Below are positions 25,148-34,359 of a stretch of DNA of 64,000 nt, piece by piece (the stretch's first letter is position 1; each line of letters opens with the position of its first letter). The position numbers were made by a program, and so were the translations under genes. Origin of the DNA: Myxococcales bacterium (GTDB lineage Bacteria; Myxococcota_A; Polyangia; Polyangiales; Polyangiaceae). The stretch spans positions 484,001-548,000 of the forward strand of contig JADJCA010000008.1 in NCBI GenBank assembly GCA_016703425.1, in the 5' to 3' direction. Below the pieces are notes generated by a model. The model saw only the letters and a list, made by a program, of their open reading frames with translations. It was not told the origin of the DNA and ran no database searches.

Positions 25148-25851
25148 GGCGGCACCCGAGATCGGTCGCGATGCGGCGCACGGCAGCCATGGCCGCGGCG
25201 CTGGGAACGGCGGGCTTGGTGCACTGCGCCAACGACGAGTCGCTCGGCGCTAATCCGGTGGTGACACCGAGTCCCGTCGACGGCTCGGTAGAGGCCAGCG
25301 AGGCGACGCTCCTCGATGCAGGCCCCGCGGCGGGCCCGACGCTGTGCGAGAAGAGTGGCGGCGAGGCTGCCGTGCGCCGCATCGCGGACGACCTCTTCGC
25401 CAAGGTTCAAGCGGACTGCCGCGTCGGGACCTATTTCACGCGCCTCAGCGCCACCGCCGCGACGGACGTCAAGGCATGCATGCAAGCGGAGCTGGCGGCG
25501 AAACTCCGCTGTGCCGGCGTGAGCTATCCGCCACTGGCGAGCGCGACGCCGTCGGGCCGCGCGTGCCGCTCGATGGCGGAAGCCCACGCCACGCTGGCCG
25601 GCACCGACGGACGCCTTGGGCTCAACGAGAACGACTTCAGCGCCTATTTGCAGGCGGTCCAGGTGGCCTTCAAGGGCGCCGGCGTGGCCGACGCAGACAT
25701 CACCAAGGTCGTCGCGCTGTTCAGCGCCCAGAAGGGCGCGGTGGCGACGCGCGCGTCGGAGGGGAACACACCTAACGCGCCGTGCCCGGCAAGCGATCGT
25801 ACCCCAGCTCCTTCGAGAGCTTCGCGGCGACGAAGACGCGCGCATCGGTGA
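25144..25851 (+). CDS. Exported truncated-globin-like protein
   Basis: Up to 235 residues; the start overlaps the previous stop (ATGA). It has a signal peptide with lipobox-like LVHC near residue 28 and a short Asp/Glu/Ala tether. The domain from SGGEAAVRRIADDLFAKV to VALFSAQKGAVA follows the helical pattern of group I truncated haemoglobins. The His in EAHATL occupies the place of the proximal haem ligand. Four cysteines are present, unusual for this family but in keeping with a periplasmic location. The last 25 residues overlap the convergent neighbour and look non-coding, so the true end may be near 25770. Confidence 0.55.
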   Translation: MRRHPRSVAMRRTAAMAAALGTAGLVHCANDESLGANPVVTPSPVDGSVEASEATLLDAGPAAGPTLCEKSGGEAAVRRIADDLFAKVQADCRVGTYFTRLSATAATDVKACMQAELAAKLRCAGVSYPPLASATPSGRACRSMAEAHATLAGTDGRLGLNENDFSAYLQAVQVAFKGAGVADADITKVVALFSAQKGAVATRASEGNTPNAPCPASDRTPAPSRASRRRRRAHR

Positions 25852-26386
25852 CGTGGTCGGGAATCCGTTCGGCGCGAACGATGGGCAGCTTTTCCATTCC
25901 GAGGGTGACCTGCCCGCCGGCAGGCACCGCGGCCGAGGGCCCTACCACCACGGAGCGCTCGTCGAGGGTGATGGTCTTCGGCGTCGTGTCTCCGCCGAAG
26001 AGCGTCACTTCGCTGGCCTTGAGCGGCCCTGCGACGCCGCGGTCCTTCGTGCGGCCGACACCGGCGAGGGGGCTCAAGTCCACGAGCTTGATGCGGTCGG
26101 ACGCCTTGACGACGTAGATCGCCGAGTCTCCTTCCTGAACTGGGCCTAGCTCGACGCGGTCAATCTCCTGCCCGCCCTTGGTCGCGACGAGCGTCGCGCC
26201 CTTCGTCAGCTTGAGGCGCGAGAAGGCTTGAAACTCCGTGACCGGCGACGGCATGGCCTTGCCCCCAACGTCGATTTCGATGGGCTCGCTCGTATCGGCC
26301 ACGACGTAGAGCGTCTGTTTGCCTTGGCAACCGACGAGGGCGGCGGAGGTCAGCACGGCGGCGAACGACAAGAGGTGTCGGCGCAT
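25772..26386 (-). CDS. Predicted lipoprotein, unknown
   Basis: 204 residues. Signal peptide with lipobox LVGC (Cys near residue 20). The mature part opens QTLYVVADTSEPIEIDVGGK and is beta-rich and lysine-rich with no cysteines after the lipid anchor. No family is recognised. It is divergent from glutaminase across 82 bases that hold a 40-bp interrupted palindrome, and its 3' end overlaps the globin-like frame by about 80 bases. Confidence 0.65.
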   Translation of the reverse strand: MRRHLLSFAAVLTSAALVGCQGKQTLYVVADTSEPIEIDVGGKAMPSPVTEFQAFSRLKLTKGATLVATKGGQEIDRVELGPVQEGDSAIYVVKASDRIKLVDLSPLAGVGRTKDRGVAGPLKASEVTLFGGDTTPKTITLDERSVVVGPSAAVPAGGQVTLGMEKLPIVRAERIPDHVTDARVFVAAKLSKELGYDRLPGTAR

Positions 26387-26468
26387 CCAGAGGAGGATAC
26401 GCGCCTCAAGCGTGACCGCGCCACGCTCAAAGGCGCGTCATCGTCGAGGCGCCGAATATACTGCGCCC
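26387..26468. promoter_or_regulatory. Divergent promoter region with 40-bp interrupted palindrome
   Basis: Within the 82 bases between the lipoprotein and glutaminase genes, ACGCGCCT (26399-26406) pairs with AGGCGCGT (26431-26438), and nested inside AGCGTG (26409-26414) pairs with CACGCT (26422-26427). All 14 pairs are perfect. This is a strong candidate operator shared by both genes. It could also form a hairpin in the 5' leader of either transcript. Confidence 0.55.
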
Positions 26469-27381
26469 GTGGACCTCCAAACGCTGCTCGACGACATCAC
26501 GCACGAGGTGACTCGCGAGCCACCTCGCGGTCGCGTCGCTGACTACATACCCGCCCTCGCGGCCGTCTCGCCGACGCGTTTCGGTATGGCCCTCGCGACC
26601 GTCGACGGTGACGTTTACGCGAGCGGCGACGCCCGCGACGTCTTCTCCGGGCAAAGCCTCGTAAAGGCGTTCTCGCTGGCGCTCGTGCTCGCCGCCGACG
26701 AAGGCGGTCTTTGGCACCGCGTGGGGCGCGAGCCCTCGGGAACGCCGTTCAATTCGCTCGTGCTCCTCGAATACGAGCACGGCATCCCCCGCAACCCGTT
26801 CATCAACGCCGGCGCCCTCGTGGTCGTCGACCGTCTGCTCGCGCTTTCGCGGCGACGCCTTCGGCGCCGTGCGCGAGTTCCTACGCGCGGAGAGCGGAAA
26901 CGCGGCCCTCGATTGCGACAGCGCCGTCGCTCGCTCGGAGGCCGAACACGGGCATCGCAACGCGTCACTTGCGCACTTCATGGCCAGCCACGCCAACCTC
27001 GAGCACCCGGTGGACACGGTGCTCGATCACTACTTCCGGATGTGCGCGCTGTCGCTGTCGTGCGTGGACCTTGCGCGAGCGGGGCTCTTTCTCGCACGCC
27101 ACGGCCGCCGTGCCGATGGCTCGGAGCTGCTCACGCGGAGCCAAGCGAAGCGGATGAACGCGATTCTCCTCACGTGCGGCACTTACGACGCGGCCGGAGA
27201 CTTCGCGTATCGCGTGGGTCTCCCGGGCAAGAGCGGCGTCGGCGGCGGCATCCTCGCGGTGCTCCCCGGCCGCGGCTGCCTCGGCGTCTGGGGACCCGCC
27301 CTCGACAAGAGCGGCAACAGTGTGGCTGGCGTCGATGCGCTTGACGCGTTCACGACGCGCACCGGCTGGTCGATCTTCTAG
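26469..27381 (+). CDS. glsA: Glutaminase, one frameshift
   Basis: About 303 residues when joined, the usual length for the serine-dependent glutaminase GlsA that converts glutamine to glutamate and ammonia. GTG 26469 start. GQSLVKAFSL carries the catalytic S-x-x-K. NPFINAGALVVVDRL, LTCGTYDAAGDFAYRVGLP and KSGVGGGILAVLPG are family blocks. The frame breaks near 26847-26853, where GDAFGAVREFL continues one base out of phase. This fits one surplus base. Whether it is a true mutation or an error cannot be told from sequence alone. Confidence 0.75.
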
Positions 27382-27500
27382 CGGCGTGCGCATTCGGCGT
27401 GGCCGCGGACCACGGAGGCGCCCTTCCGCATTTCGTAAGGGAGCTCGATGGGACCAACGCGGCCCCAACGTCATCGTCAGGTATTGATGCCACGGGCGAC

Positions 27501-28343
27501 ATGTCCCCATACACTCAGCGGATGCTCGGACGATGGACGGTGGGGGCGGCTTTGGCGGTCACGCCGCTCGCTGCTTGCCAAGCGTTCTTGCTCTTCGATG
27601 AGGCGCCGGCGGGCGCTGACGCCGGGTCCGCGGACGCCGCAGCGGAGCAAGTGTCCGACGGCCCCGTGAGCGGCGTCACCGGCCTCGCCGATGGGGCGAC
27701 GCCCGCGGCGGACGCGGGCTACTGCGCGACCTTCGGGGCCTCGGTTCGCCTGTGCGACGACTTCGATGGAGTGGCGCTCGGCACGCGTTGGACCTCAGAG
27801 AACCGAGTGGGCAACGTCAAGCTGCTGATTGGCGACGGCGGTCGCTCAGCTCCGCGGGCGCTGCGGGTCGAGACGGCGGCAAGCAACGGCGCCGATCCTG
27901 CCGCCCAGCTGCTCCATCGAGCGGCGGGGAGACCCAAGAGCGCGAGGGTCTCGTTCGCTCTTCTCGTCGAGTCGGTGCCCACCAACGAGCATCCACTCGT
28001 CGTGCTCCCGGTGGAGACGTCGACCGGTGAGTTCCGCGCCGAACTTCTCCTCTCCGGCGGCACCCAGCTTCGTCTGAATGAAACGAACGTCGTGTTTCAC
28101 GGTCCCGCCGGGTCCATCCAAGCGGGCCAGTGGGTCCAAGTGGAGCTCAACGTGACCTTCTCGGGCGCGCCGCACGGCACCGTGAAGCTGAACGGCGCGA
28201 CGATCATCGACACCGCGCTCACGGTCTCGGCCCTCACGGGCAACGAAGTGGCTCTCGACTTCGGTCTCTATCGCGGGGGCCCGGCTGCAGTGCCCTCGAA
28301 GGTCCTCTTCGACGACGTACTCTACGACTACGTGATCGAATAG
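27501..28343 (+). CDS. Lipoprotein with concanavalin-like beta-sandwich
   Basis: 280 residues from ATG 27501 (27522 is also possible). Lipobox LAAC, then a long Asp/Ala/Gly tether. The outer domain (LCDDFDGVALGTRWT to FDDVLYDYVIE) has the layout of a LamG/concanavalin-like jelly roll, with a closing FDDV strand typical of family 16-like or 3-keto-disaccharide hydrolase-type lectin folds. No catalytic residues were identified, so carbohydrate binding is only an inference. Confidence 0.6.
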   Translation: MSPYTQRMLGRWTVGAALAVTPLAACQAFLLFDEAPAGADAGSADAAAEQVSDGPVSGVTGLADGATPAADAGYCATFGASVRLCDDFDGVALGTRWTSENRVGNVKLLIGDGGRSAPRALRVETAASNGADPAAQLLHRAAGRPKSARVSFALLVESVPTNEHPLVVLPVETSTGEFRAELLLSGGTQLRLNETNVVFHGPAGSIQAGQWVQVELNVTFSGAPHGTVKLNGATIIDTALTVSALTGNEVALDFGLYRGGPAAVPSKVLFDDVLYDYVIE

Positions 28344-28517
28344 CGCGTTTACCCTGCCCGTTCGCGGCAAGCGAAGCGAGGGCGCACCGTCGGAAGCTGG
28401 GCTAGGGGCGACTCTCCCTCCGTTAATCGCACGAAGCTCCTCGGGCCGATTTCCGACGCATTTACGCTTCCGAGAGGCTCGGCACGGGGACTGCAGCGTG
28501 GCCGCGAGGAGAACCTC

Positions 28518-30315
28518 ATGTCCCCCCGTCGCTCTTCTTGTTTGGCCGTTCTGTTGACGTCGGCGCTTGCCGCTTGCGCGAGCACTCACGATGAAACGCT
28601 CGCGGAAGACGAGCTGCGAGCCGGCTCGGTAACGCTCGCAAGCATAGGCGAGCAGTACCTCAAACTCGTGATGAACGACGACCCGGTCTTTGCGACGTCG
28701 ATCGGCCATCACGAATACGACGGCAAGCTCTACGACCGCTCACCAGAGGCGGTCCGCGCGTGGCGCGAGGGCATCACCAACCTGAGCAGCCAGCTCCGCT
28801 CTCTAAGGCGCGACCGGCTCCCAGAGCGAGACCGACTCTCGTTCGACCTCTTGAAGGCCAACGTTGACGTCGCGGCTCGTGTAAGCGCCGCGTGTGACAA
28901 CCTGTCGCCCTTCGTTCGCGAGTCCACGATGGCGAACCTCGGGAGCGATCTCGACGCCATCGCGTCGGGGCAGGTCCTCACGAGCGAAGCCGACGTCGCG
29001 AGCTTCCTGACGCGCGCCGCGAAGATGCCGACCTTGATCGCGCAGACGGAGGCCAACCTTCGCTCGGGCTTGGCGCGAAACGTCCTGCTGCCGCGCGCCA
29101 CAGTGGACGCGCTGCTCAAGGGGTACAAGACCCTCGTCGCGCTCCCCAGTGACCAGTGGGTCATCGTGACCTCGATGACCTTCGGTGACGGACTGTCGGC
29201 CAACGCTCGCACGGAAGCGCAGCGCAAGACCGCGGCCCTGGTCGACGACAAGCTGCGACCTTCGTTCGCTCGTTACGTCGAGTTTCTCGAAGGCACCTAC
29301 GCGCCGCGCGCACGGGCGACCGTGGGCCTCGCGGCGTTGCCCGAGGGCGCCAAGTGTTACGACGCGCTGATCGAGTTTCATACCGACACGAAGCTGACCG
29401 CGAGCGAGATTCACGACCTCGGGATGGCAGAGCTCCAGGGCATCCAGCGCGAATGGTGGAGGTCGGCGCCGCGACCTACGGCACCCAAGACATGGCCGTC
29501 ATCGTGGAGCGCATGAACAGCGCGCCCGAGAACTTCTACCGCTCCAAAGAGCACGTGCTCGACTTCGCGCGCGCGACCGTTGGCCGCGCGAAGGAGGCCA
29601 TGCCTCGGTTCTTCGGGCGCTTGCCGGCCACCGATGTCGAGGGCGTGTCGATGCCCGCCGAGTCGTCGTCAACGCCCAACGACGCCTATTACCGCGAAGG
29701 CTCGGCCCGCGAGCAGCGACCGGGCCGCTACTACATCGGCACAAAAGAGGCCGAGACGACCTCGCTCATCAGCGGAGAGAGCACAGCGTTCCACGAGGCC
29801 ATCCCGGGCCATCACTTTCAGCTGACCATCGCCGACGAGCTGCCGGCGCGGCCGGAGTACCTGAGGTCGATGTGGTCCACGGCCTTCGTCGAGGGATGGG
29901 CTCTCTACGGCGAGCGCCTCGCCGACGAAGCGGGCCTCTATTCGACGCCGGCAGCGCGCTTCGGGATGCTTGGTTGGCAGGCGGTGCGTGCGGCACGGCT
30001 CGTCGTCGACACGGGACTCCACGCCAAGGGCTGGACCCGCGAACAGGCGGTGACGTTCTTCATGGAGAGCACGCCGATGAAGCGCGAAGAGGCCGAGGGG
30101 CAGATCGACCGATACATCTCCTACCGGGTCAGGCGCTGGCCTACACGATCGGCCAGAAGAAGATCACCGAACTTCGCAAGAAGGCGGAGCGAGAGCTCGG
30201 CGCACGGTTCGACATCCGCGCGTTCCACGACGCAGTCCTCGGCTCGGGCACCATCAAGCTGCAAGTGCTCGAGGCCATCGTCGACGAGCACATCGCGGCG
30301 AGGCGGGCGCGCTGA
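28518..30315 (+). CDS. DUF885 peptidase-like lipoprotein, two frameshifts
   Basis: About 599 residues when joined, the normal length for DUF885. ATG 28518 has GAGGAG upstream. Lipobox LAAC near residue 20. Family blocks: DPVFATSIGHHEYDG near the N-terminus, STAFHEAIPGHHFQL with the HExxH-like zinc site (HEAIPGHH) and FVEGWALYGERL with the distal Glu. These zinc-dependent proteins are related to M2/M3-like metallopeptidases. The frame breaks at 29452-29453 (one A lacking) and 30124-30125 (one C lacking); adding each restores QREMVEVGA and SYPGQALAYT. Miscalls are likely. Confidence 0.75.
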
Positions 30316-30345
30316 AGGGGACCAAGGTCTCGCTGGACGCTGCCC

Positions 30346-31895
30346 CTACGACCGGGGCTTCGGCTTCTCTTTGGGCTCTTGTTTCGCCTCGGCGAGCGGC
30401 CGGAGCGCAGACCAGGTGGCTGCGTACCCCTGCCCCGGATTCCAGATGAGCCAGCCGTGCGAGCCGTTCTGTTCGGAGCTCTTCATCTGGTCGGCCACGT
30501 ACTTGGGGCTGAAGTTGTCCTGCTTGTACGACATGCCTTGAAGCCACGGCCGGATGACGGCGCCGCCGGTCACGCCGCCGGCGCGGATCTGTTCGATGAC
30601 GCCTTTGGTTCCGTAGCCGACGATCTCCGGATGGTTGCCGGGGTTCTGAAAGCCGCGATAGCCGACGGAGTAGTGCGACGGGTACACCATCGGCGAGAGC
30701 GCCTCGCACTCGGGCGCGAGCATCGCCGGATCTTGGCCGAGCATGTCGATGTCGATGCGCTTGCCTTCGGCGACGACGCCGAAGATGTCGAGCGAGAGGG
30801 CGACGCCGCGCGGCTTGGTCACCTCATGGACGCGGCGCACGAAGTTCCGAATGACCTCGACCTTGGTCGTCTTGCGCTCCTCGAGCTTGAAGTCGGCGCC
30901 CTTGATCCCGAGCACCGGGTAGCGGACGTAGTCGAGCTGGATCCGTCGGCGCCGGCGTCCATGGCCTCTTTCGCGAGCTCGATGATGTAGTCCTGGCCGC
31001 CGGGGTTTGCCGGGTCGAGCCAGCCGATTTTGTAGGGCTTGCCCCACTTGGCTTGGATGGAGAGATCGCCACGGAACTTCGCGAGGATCTCGTCTTCGAA
31101 GCAGCTGATGCGCACGGCGACGCGAACGCCGTATTTGTGCGCGAAGCGAATGGTCCGCGCGAGGCTCCGGATGGGGGCGTTCTTCGTGGCGCCGCTCTCG
31201 ACGGCGAGCTTCACCTTTGACGGGTACGTGACCCAACCGTCGTAGTCTTTCGCATCGAGCGTGATGAGGTTCATGCCTCGCTTCTTGCTCTCCTCGAGGA
31301 TCTCCAAGTAGAGCCGCGAGGCCGCGGGGCCGCCGCGCACGTAGACGCCCTTCAGCACTTTGTCTTCGGGCCAACCGAGCCGCTCTTCGTCGGCGCTCTT
31401 CGGCGCCTCGGGAACAATCGCCGGGATCACGACGCGCTCACCGGCCTTTGCCGCGTTCTTCGGTCCCGGGAGCTTGTTGGCTTTGCGAAGCTCCTTGTGA
31501 AGATCGGCGGTCAGGTAGATGTCCGTCAGCTCGACGTACGCGCGCGCGATGAGCTCGTAGAGCTCGCCAGCCTTCGCGACGTGGACGACGCCGACGGGCT
31601 TGTCGGCCTCATCGACGACCTCGCCACCACTAGGCATGTGCGCCTTGAGCCATGTCACGAGCGCCGCGCGTGGCGACGCCTTCTCGCTCGTCGCGTTGGG
31701 CTTCGCCGGCGGGGCGTCGGCCGTTGCGCTGGAAGCGGTGGAGGGGCTCGTTGGCGCCGGCGGGGGCGGGGTCGCCGTGGCGCTCGCGCGGGGAGGCAGG
31801 CTCGGAGGGACTGACGCGGCCTCGGGAGCTGCCCCGGCGCAGCCGGCGACGAGCGTGAGGCAAGCCAACGACCGGATGTGCGACAAGGCCAACAT
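30346..31895 (-). CDS. LysM-DUF4015 glycoside-hydrolase-like lipoprotein, one frameshift
   Basis: About 516 residues when joined. Lipobox VAGC near residue 19, a Pro/Ala/Thr linker, a LysM-like segment (VAKAGELYELIARAYVEL to AGERVVIP), and a TIM-barrel DUF4015 domain (GVYVRGGPAASRLYLEIL, LDYVRYPVLGIKGADF, YPSHYSVGYRGFQNPG) of the putative glycosyl hydrolase family. LysM binds peptidoglycan-type glycans, so the enzyme may act on cell-wall or related polysaccharide. The frame breaks near 30940-30945, where one base is missing before IQLDYVRYP. Confidence 0.7.
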
Positions 31896-32084
31896 TGTCC
31901 CACAAAGAGCAGGGTTTCAGCGGCTTGGCAATTTCCCTGAATGGACGGCCTTGGATCCACGAGACCGGATCCAACTGCGTTTGGAGCACATGGTGCGCAG
32001 GAGCAAGAAAGCGCGGGTGAATTGAGGAGCCGCCGCCCGCAACGTGAACTTCGCGACGGTACGGTCATTGCTGCGTCCCTCCTT
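31896..32084. promoter_or_regulatory. Divergent promoter region with TTGGATCC inverted repeat
   Basis: TTGGATCC at 31951-31958 is perfectly repeated as GGATCCAA at 31967-31974 across 8 bases, giving a 24-bp dyad in the 189-base gap between the glycosidase-like and VWA lipoprotein genes. The half-site spacing (16 bp centre to centre) suits a dimeric DNA-binding protein. The core hexamers are BamHI-like sites, which gives a chance alternative. Confidence 0.45.
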
Positions 32085-33233
32085 ATGAAGCGCGCCACCG
32101 TCCTCGCCCTCGCCGCGATGTTTTCGGCAGCGGCCGTCGCCTGCGGCAGCAGCCAAACGGATTTCGATCCCGGTGCGTACGGCGCGGGCGGCGGTCCCAC
32201 CGCGGCCGGCGGCAACAAGGCCGACGCGGGCATCTTCGCGAATCCGCAAGCGACGCCTCCGAGCATCCAGGCCTGCCGCACCGGTCAAGACGTGGCGAAG
32301 CAGCTCCCGCTCCACATCGTCCTCATGCTCGATCGCTCGGGAAGCATGTGCGAGTTCAACCCGAACAACACGAGCGATCGCAACTGCCAGAACCCCGCGT
32401 CGAAGTGGCAACAGGTCCGCGGCGCGCTCGCTGCGTTCTTCCAGAGCCCGGCGTCGGCCGGCATCACGATCACCACCGTGCAGTTTCCGGCGCAAGCGGG
32501 CGGCGGCAGCAACAACTGCAATGCGAACCTCTACAAGCAAACGTATTCGCAGCTCGCCCCGTTGCCCGATCCCGGGCAGCTCCTCTTCAACATCGATTCG
32601 CGCGCCTCGAGCAACGACGGCAACACGCCCACGTACGACGCGCTCACGGGAGGCCTCTCGCTGGCCCAGCAGATCACCGCGCAGCTGACAACGCCGGCTC
32701 GCGTGGCGGCCCTCATGGCCACCGACGGAATCCCTGCAGGATGCAACGACGCCGACAACATCGGCGCGTCGGCCCAGCTCGCAGCACAAGTCGCCTCAAC
32801 GATCCCGACCTACGTCATCGGTGTCGGCAACCAGCTCCAAGCGCTCGATCAGCTCGCCGTCGCCGGCGGGACGAAACAAGCCTTCATCGCCAGCACCACG
32901 AACCCGCAGCTCGTGGGGCAATACGTCGCCGCGGCGCTCAACTCGATCCGTCAAGCGGCCGTCGGCTGCGAATACCAAGTGCCCGCGGCGCCCGCGAATC
33001 AGACGCTCGATCCCACCAAGGTCAACGTCGAGTTCACCGGTTTCGCTGGCAAAGGCGCCATCGGCCAGAACCAAGGCTGCGGCGGCAACGGGCTCGGCTG
33101 GACCTACGACAACCCGGCGGCGCCCAAGAGCATCAAGCTCTGCCCCACGACGTGCGCGCAGGTCAGCAACGATTCGACGGCGAAGATCGACATCGTCTTC
33201 GGCTGCGCCACGGAGCAGCAGAAGATCAACTGA
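32085..33233 (+). CDS. VWA-domain lipoprotein
   Basis: 382 residues from ATG 32085. Lipobox VAC near residue 20, a Gly/Ala tether, then a von Willebrand A domain. The MIDAS motif DRSGSM is intact, followed by the expected Thr (NTPTYDAL) and a later Asp (MATDGIP). The C-terminal part has several cysteines and likely forms a disulfide-stabilised extension. Such surface lipoproteins mediate metal-dependent protein adhesion. It is monocistronic, and a small hairpin with TTT lies downstream. Confidence 0.8.
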   Translation: MKRATVLALAAMFSAAAVACGSSQTDFDPGAYGAGGGPTAAGGNKADAGIFANPQATPPSIQACRTGQDVAKQLPLHIVLMLDRSGSMCEFNPNNTSDRNCQNPASKWQQVRGALAAFFQSPASAGITITTVQFPAQAGGGSNNCNANLYKQTYSQLAPLPDPGQLLFNIDSRASSNDGNTPTYDALTGGLSLAQQITAQLTTPARVAALMATDGIPAGCNDADNIGASAQLAAQVASTIPTYVIGVGNQLQALDQLAVAGGTKQAFIASTTNPQLVGQYVAAALNSIRQAAVGCEYQVPAAPANQTLDPTKVNVEFTGFAGKGAIGQNQGCGGNGLGWTYDNPAAPKSIKLCPTTCAQVSNDSTAKIDIVFGCATEQQKIN

Positions 33234-33273
33234 GGCACCGTGAACAAAGGCCGCGGCGCTGGCCCAGGCCGCG

Positions 33274-33295
33274 CGCGTGTGGGGCCCACGCGTTT
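33274..33295 (+). terminator. Weak intrinsic-terminator-like hairpin
   Basis: CGCGTG (33274-33279) pairs with CACGCG (33287-33292) across a 7-base loop and is followed by TTT (33293-33295), 40 bases after the VWA gene stop. The stem is short and the T-run only three bases, so it may be partial. Its position between convergent genes supports the call. Confidence 0.4.
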
Positions 33296-33572
33296 AGGGA
33301 TAGAGCTCCGTGACCGCGATGGTGCCCGTGTGTTCTAGCTCAAACGCGTCCCGATGTTCCGCGCGGAGCCAGCCACTCGGAGTGCGACGCACGACGCTGA
33401 CCATGCGCTCACTCTGCGAGACGAAGACGACCGCTTCGAGGCTGGGGATCTGTTGGTAGTGGCGCAGCTTCTCCCCTTGGTCGTAGTCCTCGGTTGAGGG
33501 GTTGAGCACCTCGACGAGGAGCGCGGGGTTGGTGATGGCGTTGGCGTCATCGGAAGCGCGCTCGAGGTCGCC
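33294..33572 (-). pseudogene. Uma2-family endonuclease fragment
   Basis: The C-terminal half of an Uma2 (DUF820, PD-(D/E)XK-like) protein: PALLVEVLNPSTEDYDQGEK then RHYQQIPSLEAVVFV and the C-terminal strands. A TGA precedes GDLERASDD in the same frame, and nothing recognisable as the Uma2 N-terminus (the usual YLALE... and D...YPD blocks) lies upstream; the 3' end of another gene is there instead. It is a 5'-truncated remnant. Uma2 families are often mobile and multicopy. Confidence 0.65.
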
Positions 33573-33621
33573 GCGTCAATGTACCAGGCCGACCGCTGGC
33601 TCACGACACGGTCGACACTCC

Positions 33622-34348
33622 TCACCCGTCGCGGTAGCCCATCGGTTCCCGCAGCTGCACGAGCACCTCGTTGAGCGCCTGAACCGCCCGGATAGGCACG
33701 CTGACCCCAGTCGAGAGCGACGGCTCCCCGCGCAGGAGCGCCACGGGCACATCGCCAGGGCCGAATGCCGAGCCGGAGCGCGAAACCCGGGTCGCGCTCG
33801 ACCGCTTCGTGTTGAGGGCTCGTCGCACACGTGTGGACCGCCTCAAAGTGGTGGACATCTGCCGTGGCAATGCAGAGTCGCCCTACACGAAACGCGCGCG
33901 CGTCGAGCGACAGCTCGGCCCGTGGAAACAACCCTCCCTTGAACGACGCAAGGGCTTCGCCGACGACATCGAAGACGGAGCCCTGCCGAGGCCCCTCCCA
34001 ATACGCCTTCATCGACAAGCGCATTCGCGCGCCAAGGCCCTCCGGTTCGGGTCGATGTTCTGGCGACCGCGCGAGCGCGTGCCGAGAGAGCCGCATGGCC
34101 TCGGTCGGGTCGCGCACAATGCCACGAAGAAAGTCCCGAAAGTCGGTCCGATGGAACGACGGCGGCAAGAACCGAAGCGGCGCGCGGTTCTCTCCGTTGG
34201 TCACCTGCTCCATGACGATGGCGTCGTAGCTGCGGAGCAGTTCATCGGTGTCCTGCTCAGCCGGATCGTCACTGGGCTCTTCTGCGGCGGGCCATTGTTT
34301 GCCCAGCGCCTCGATGACACGCCGCGCAGCCGCGAGGTCCGGCTCCAC
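33622..34348 (-). CDS. Unknown protein, probable frameshift
   Basis: GTG 34348 start, 11 bases after the stop of the lipoprotein gene upstream on the same strand. The first part (about 185 residues, MEPDLAAARRVIEAL onward) is charged and helical. The ending GDVPVALLRGEPSLSTGVSV to LREPMGYRDG is in another frame, with the change near 33770-33790. No domain is recognised. It is third in line behind the adenylation-thioesterase gene and a lipoprotein, so co-expression is possible. Confidence 0.45.
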
Positions 34349-34359
34349 TAGAAGCGCGC

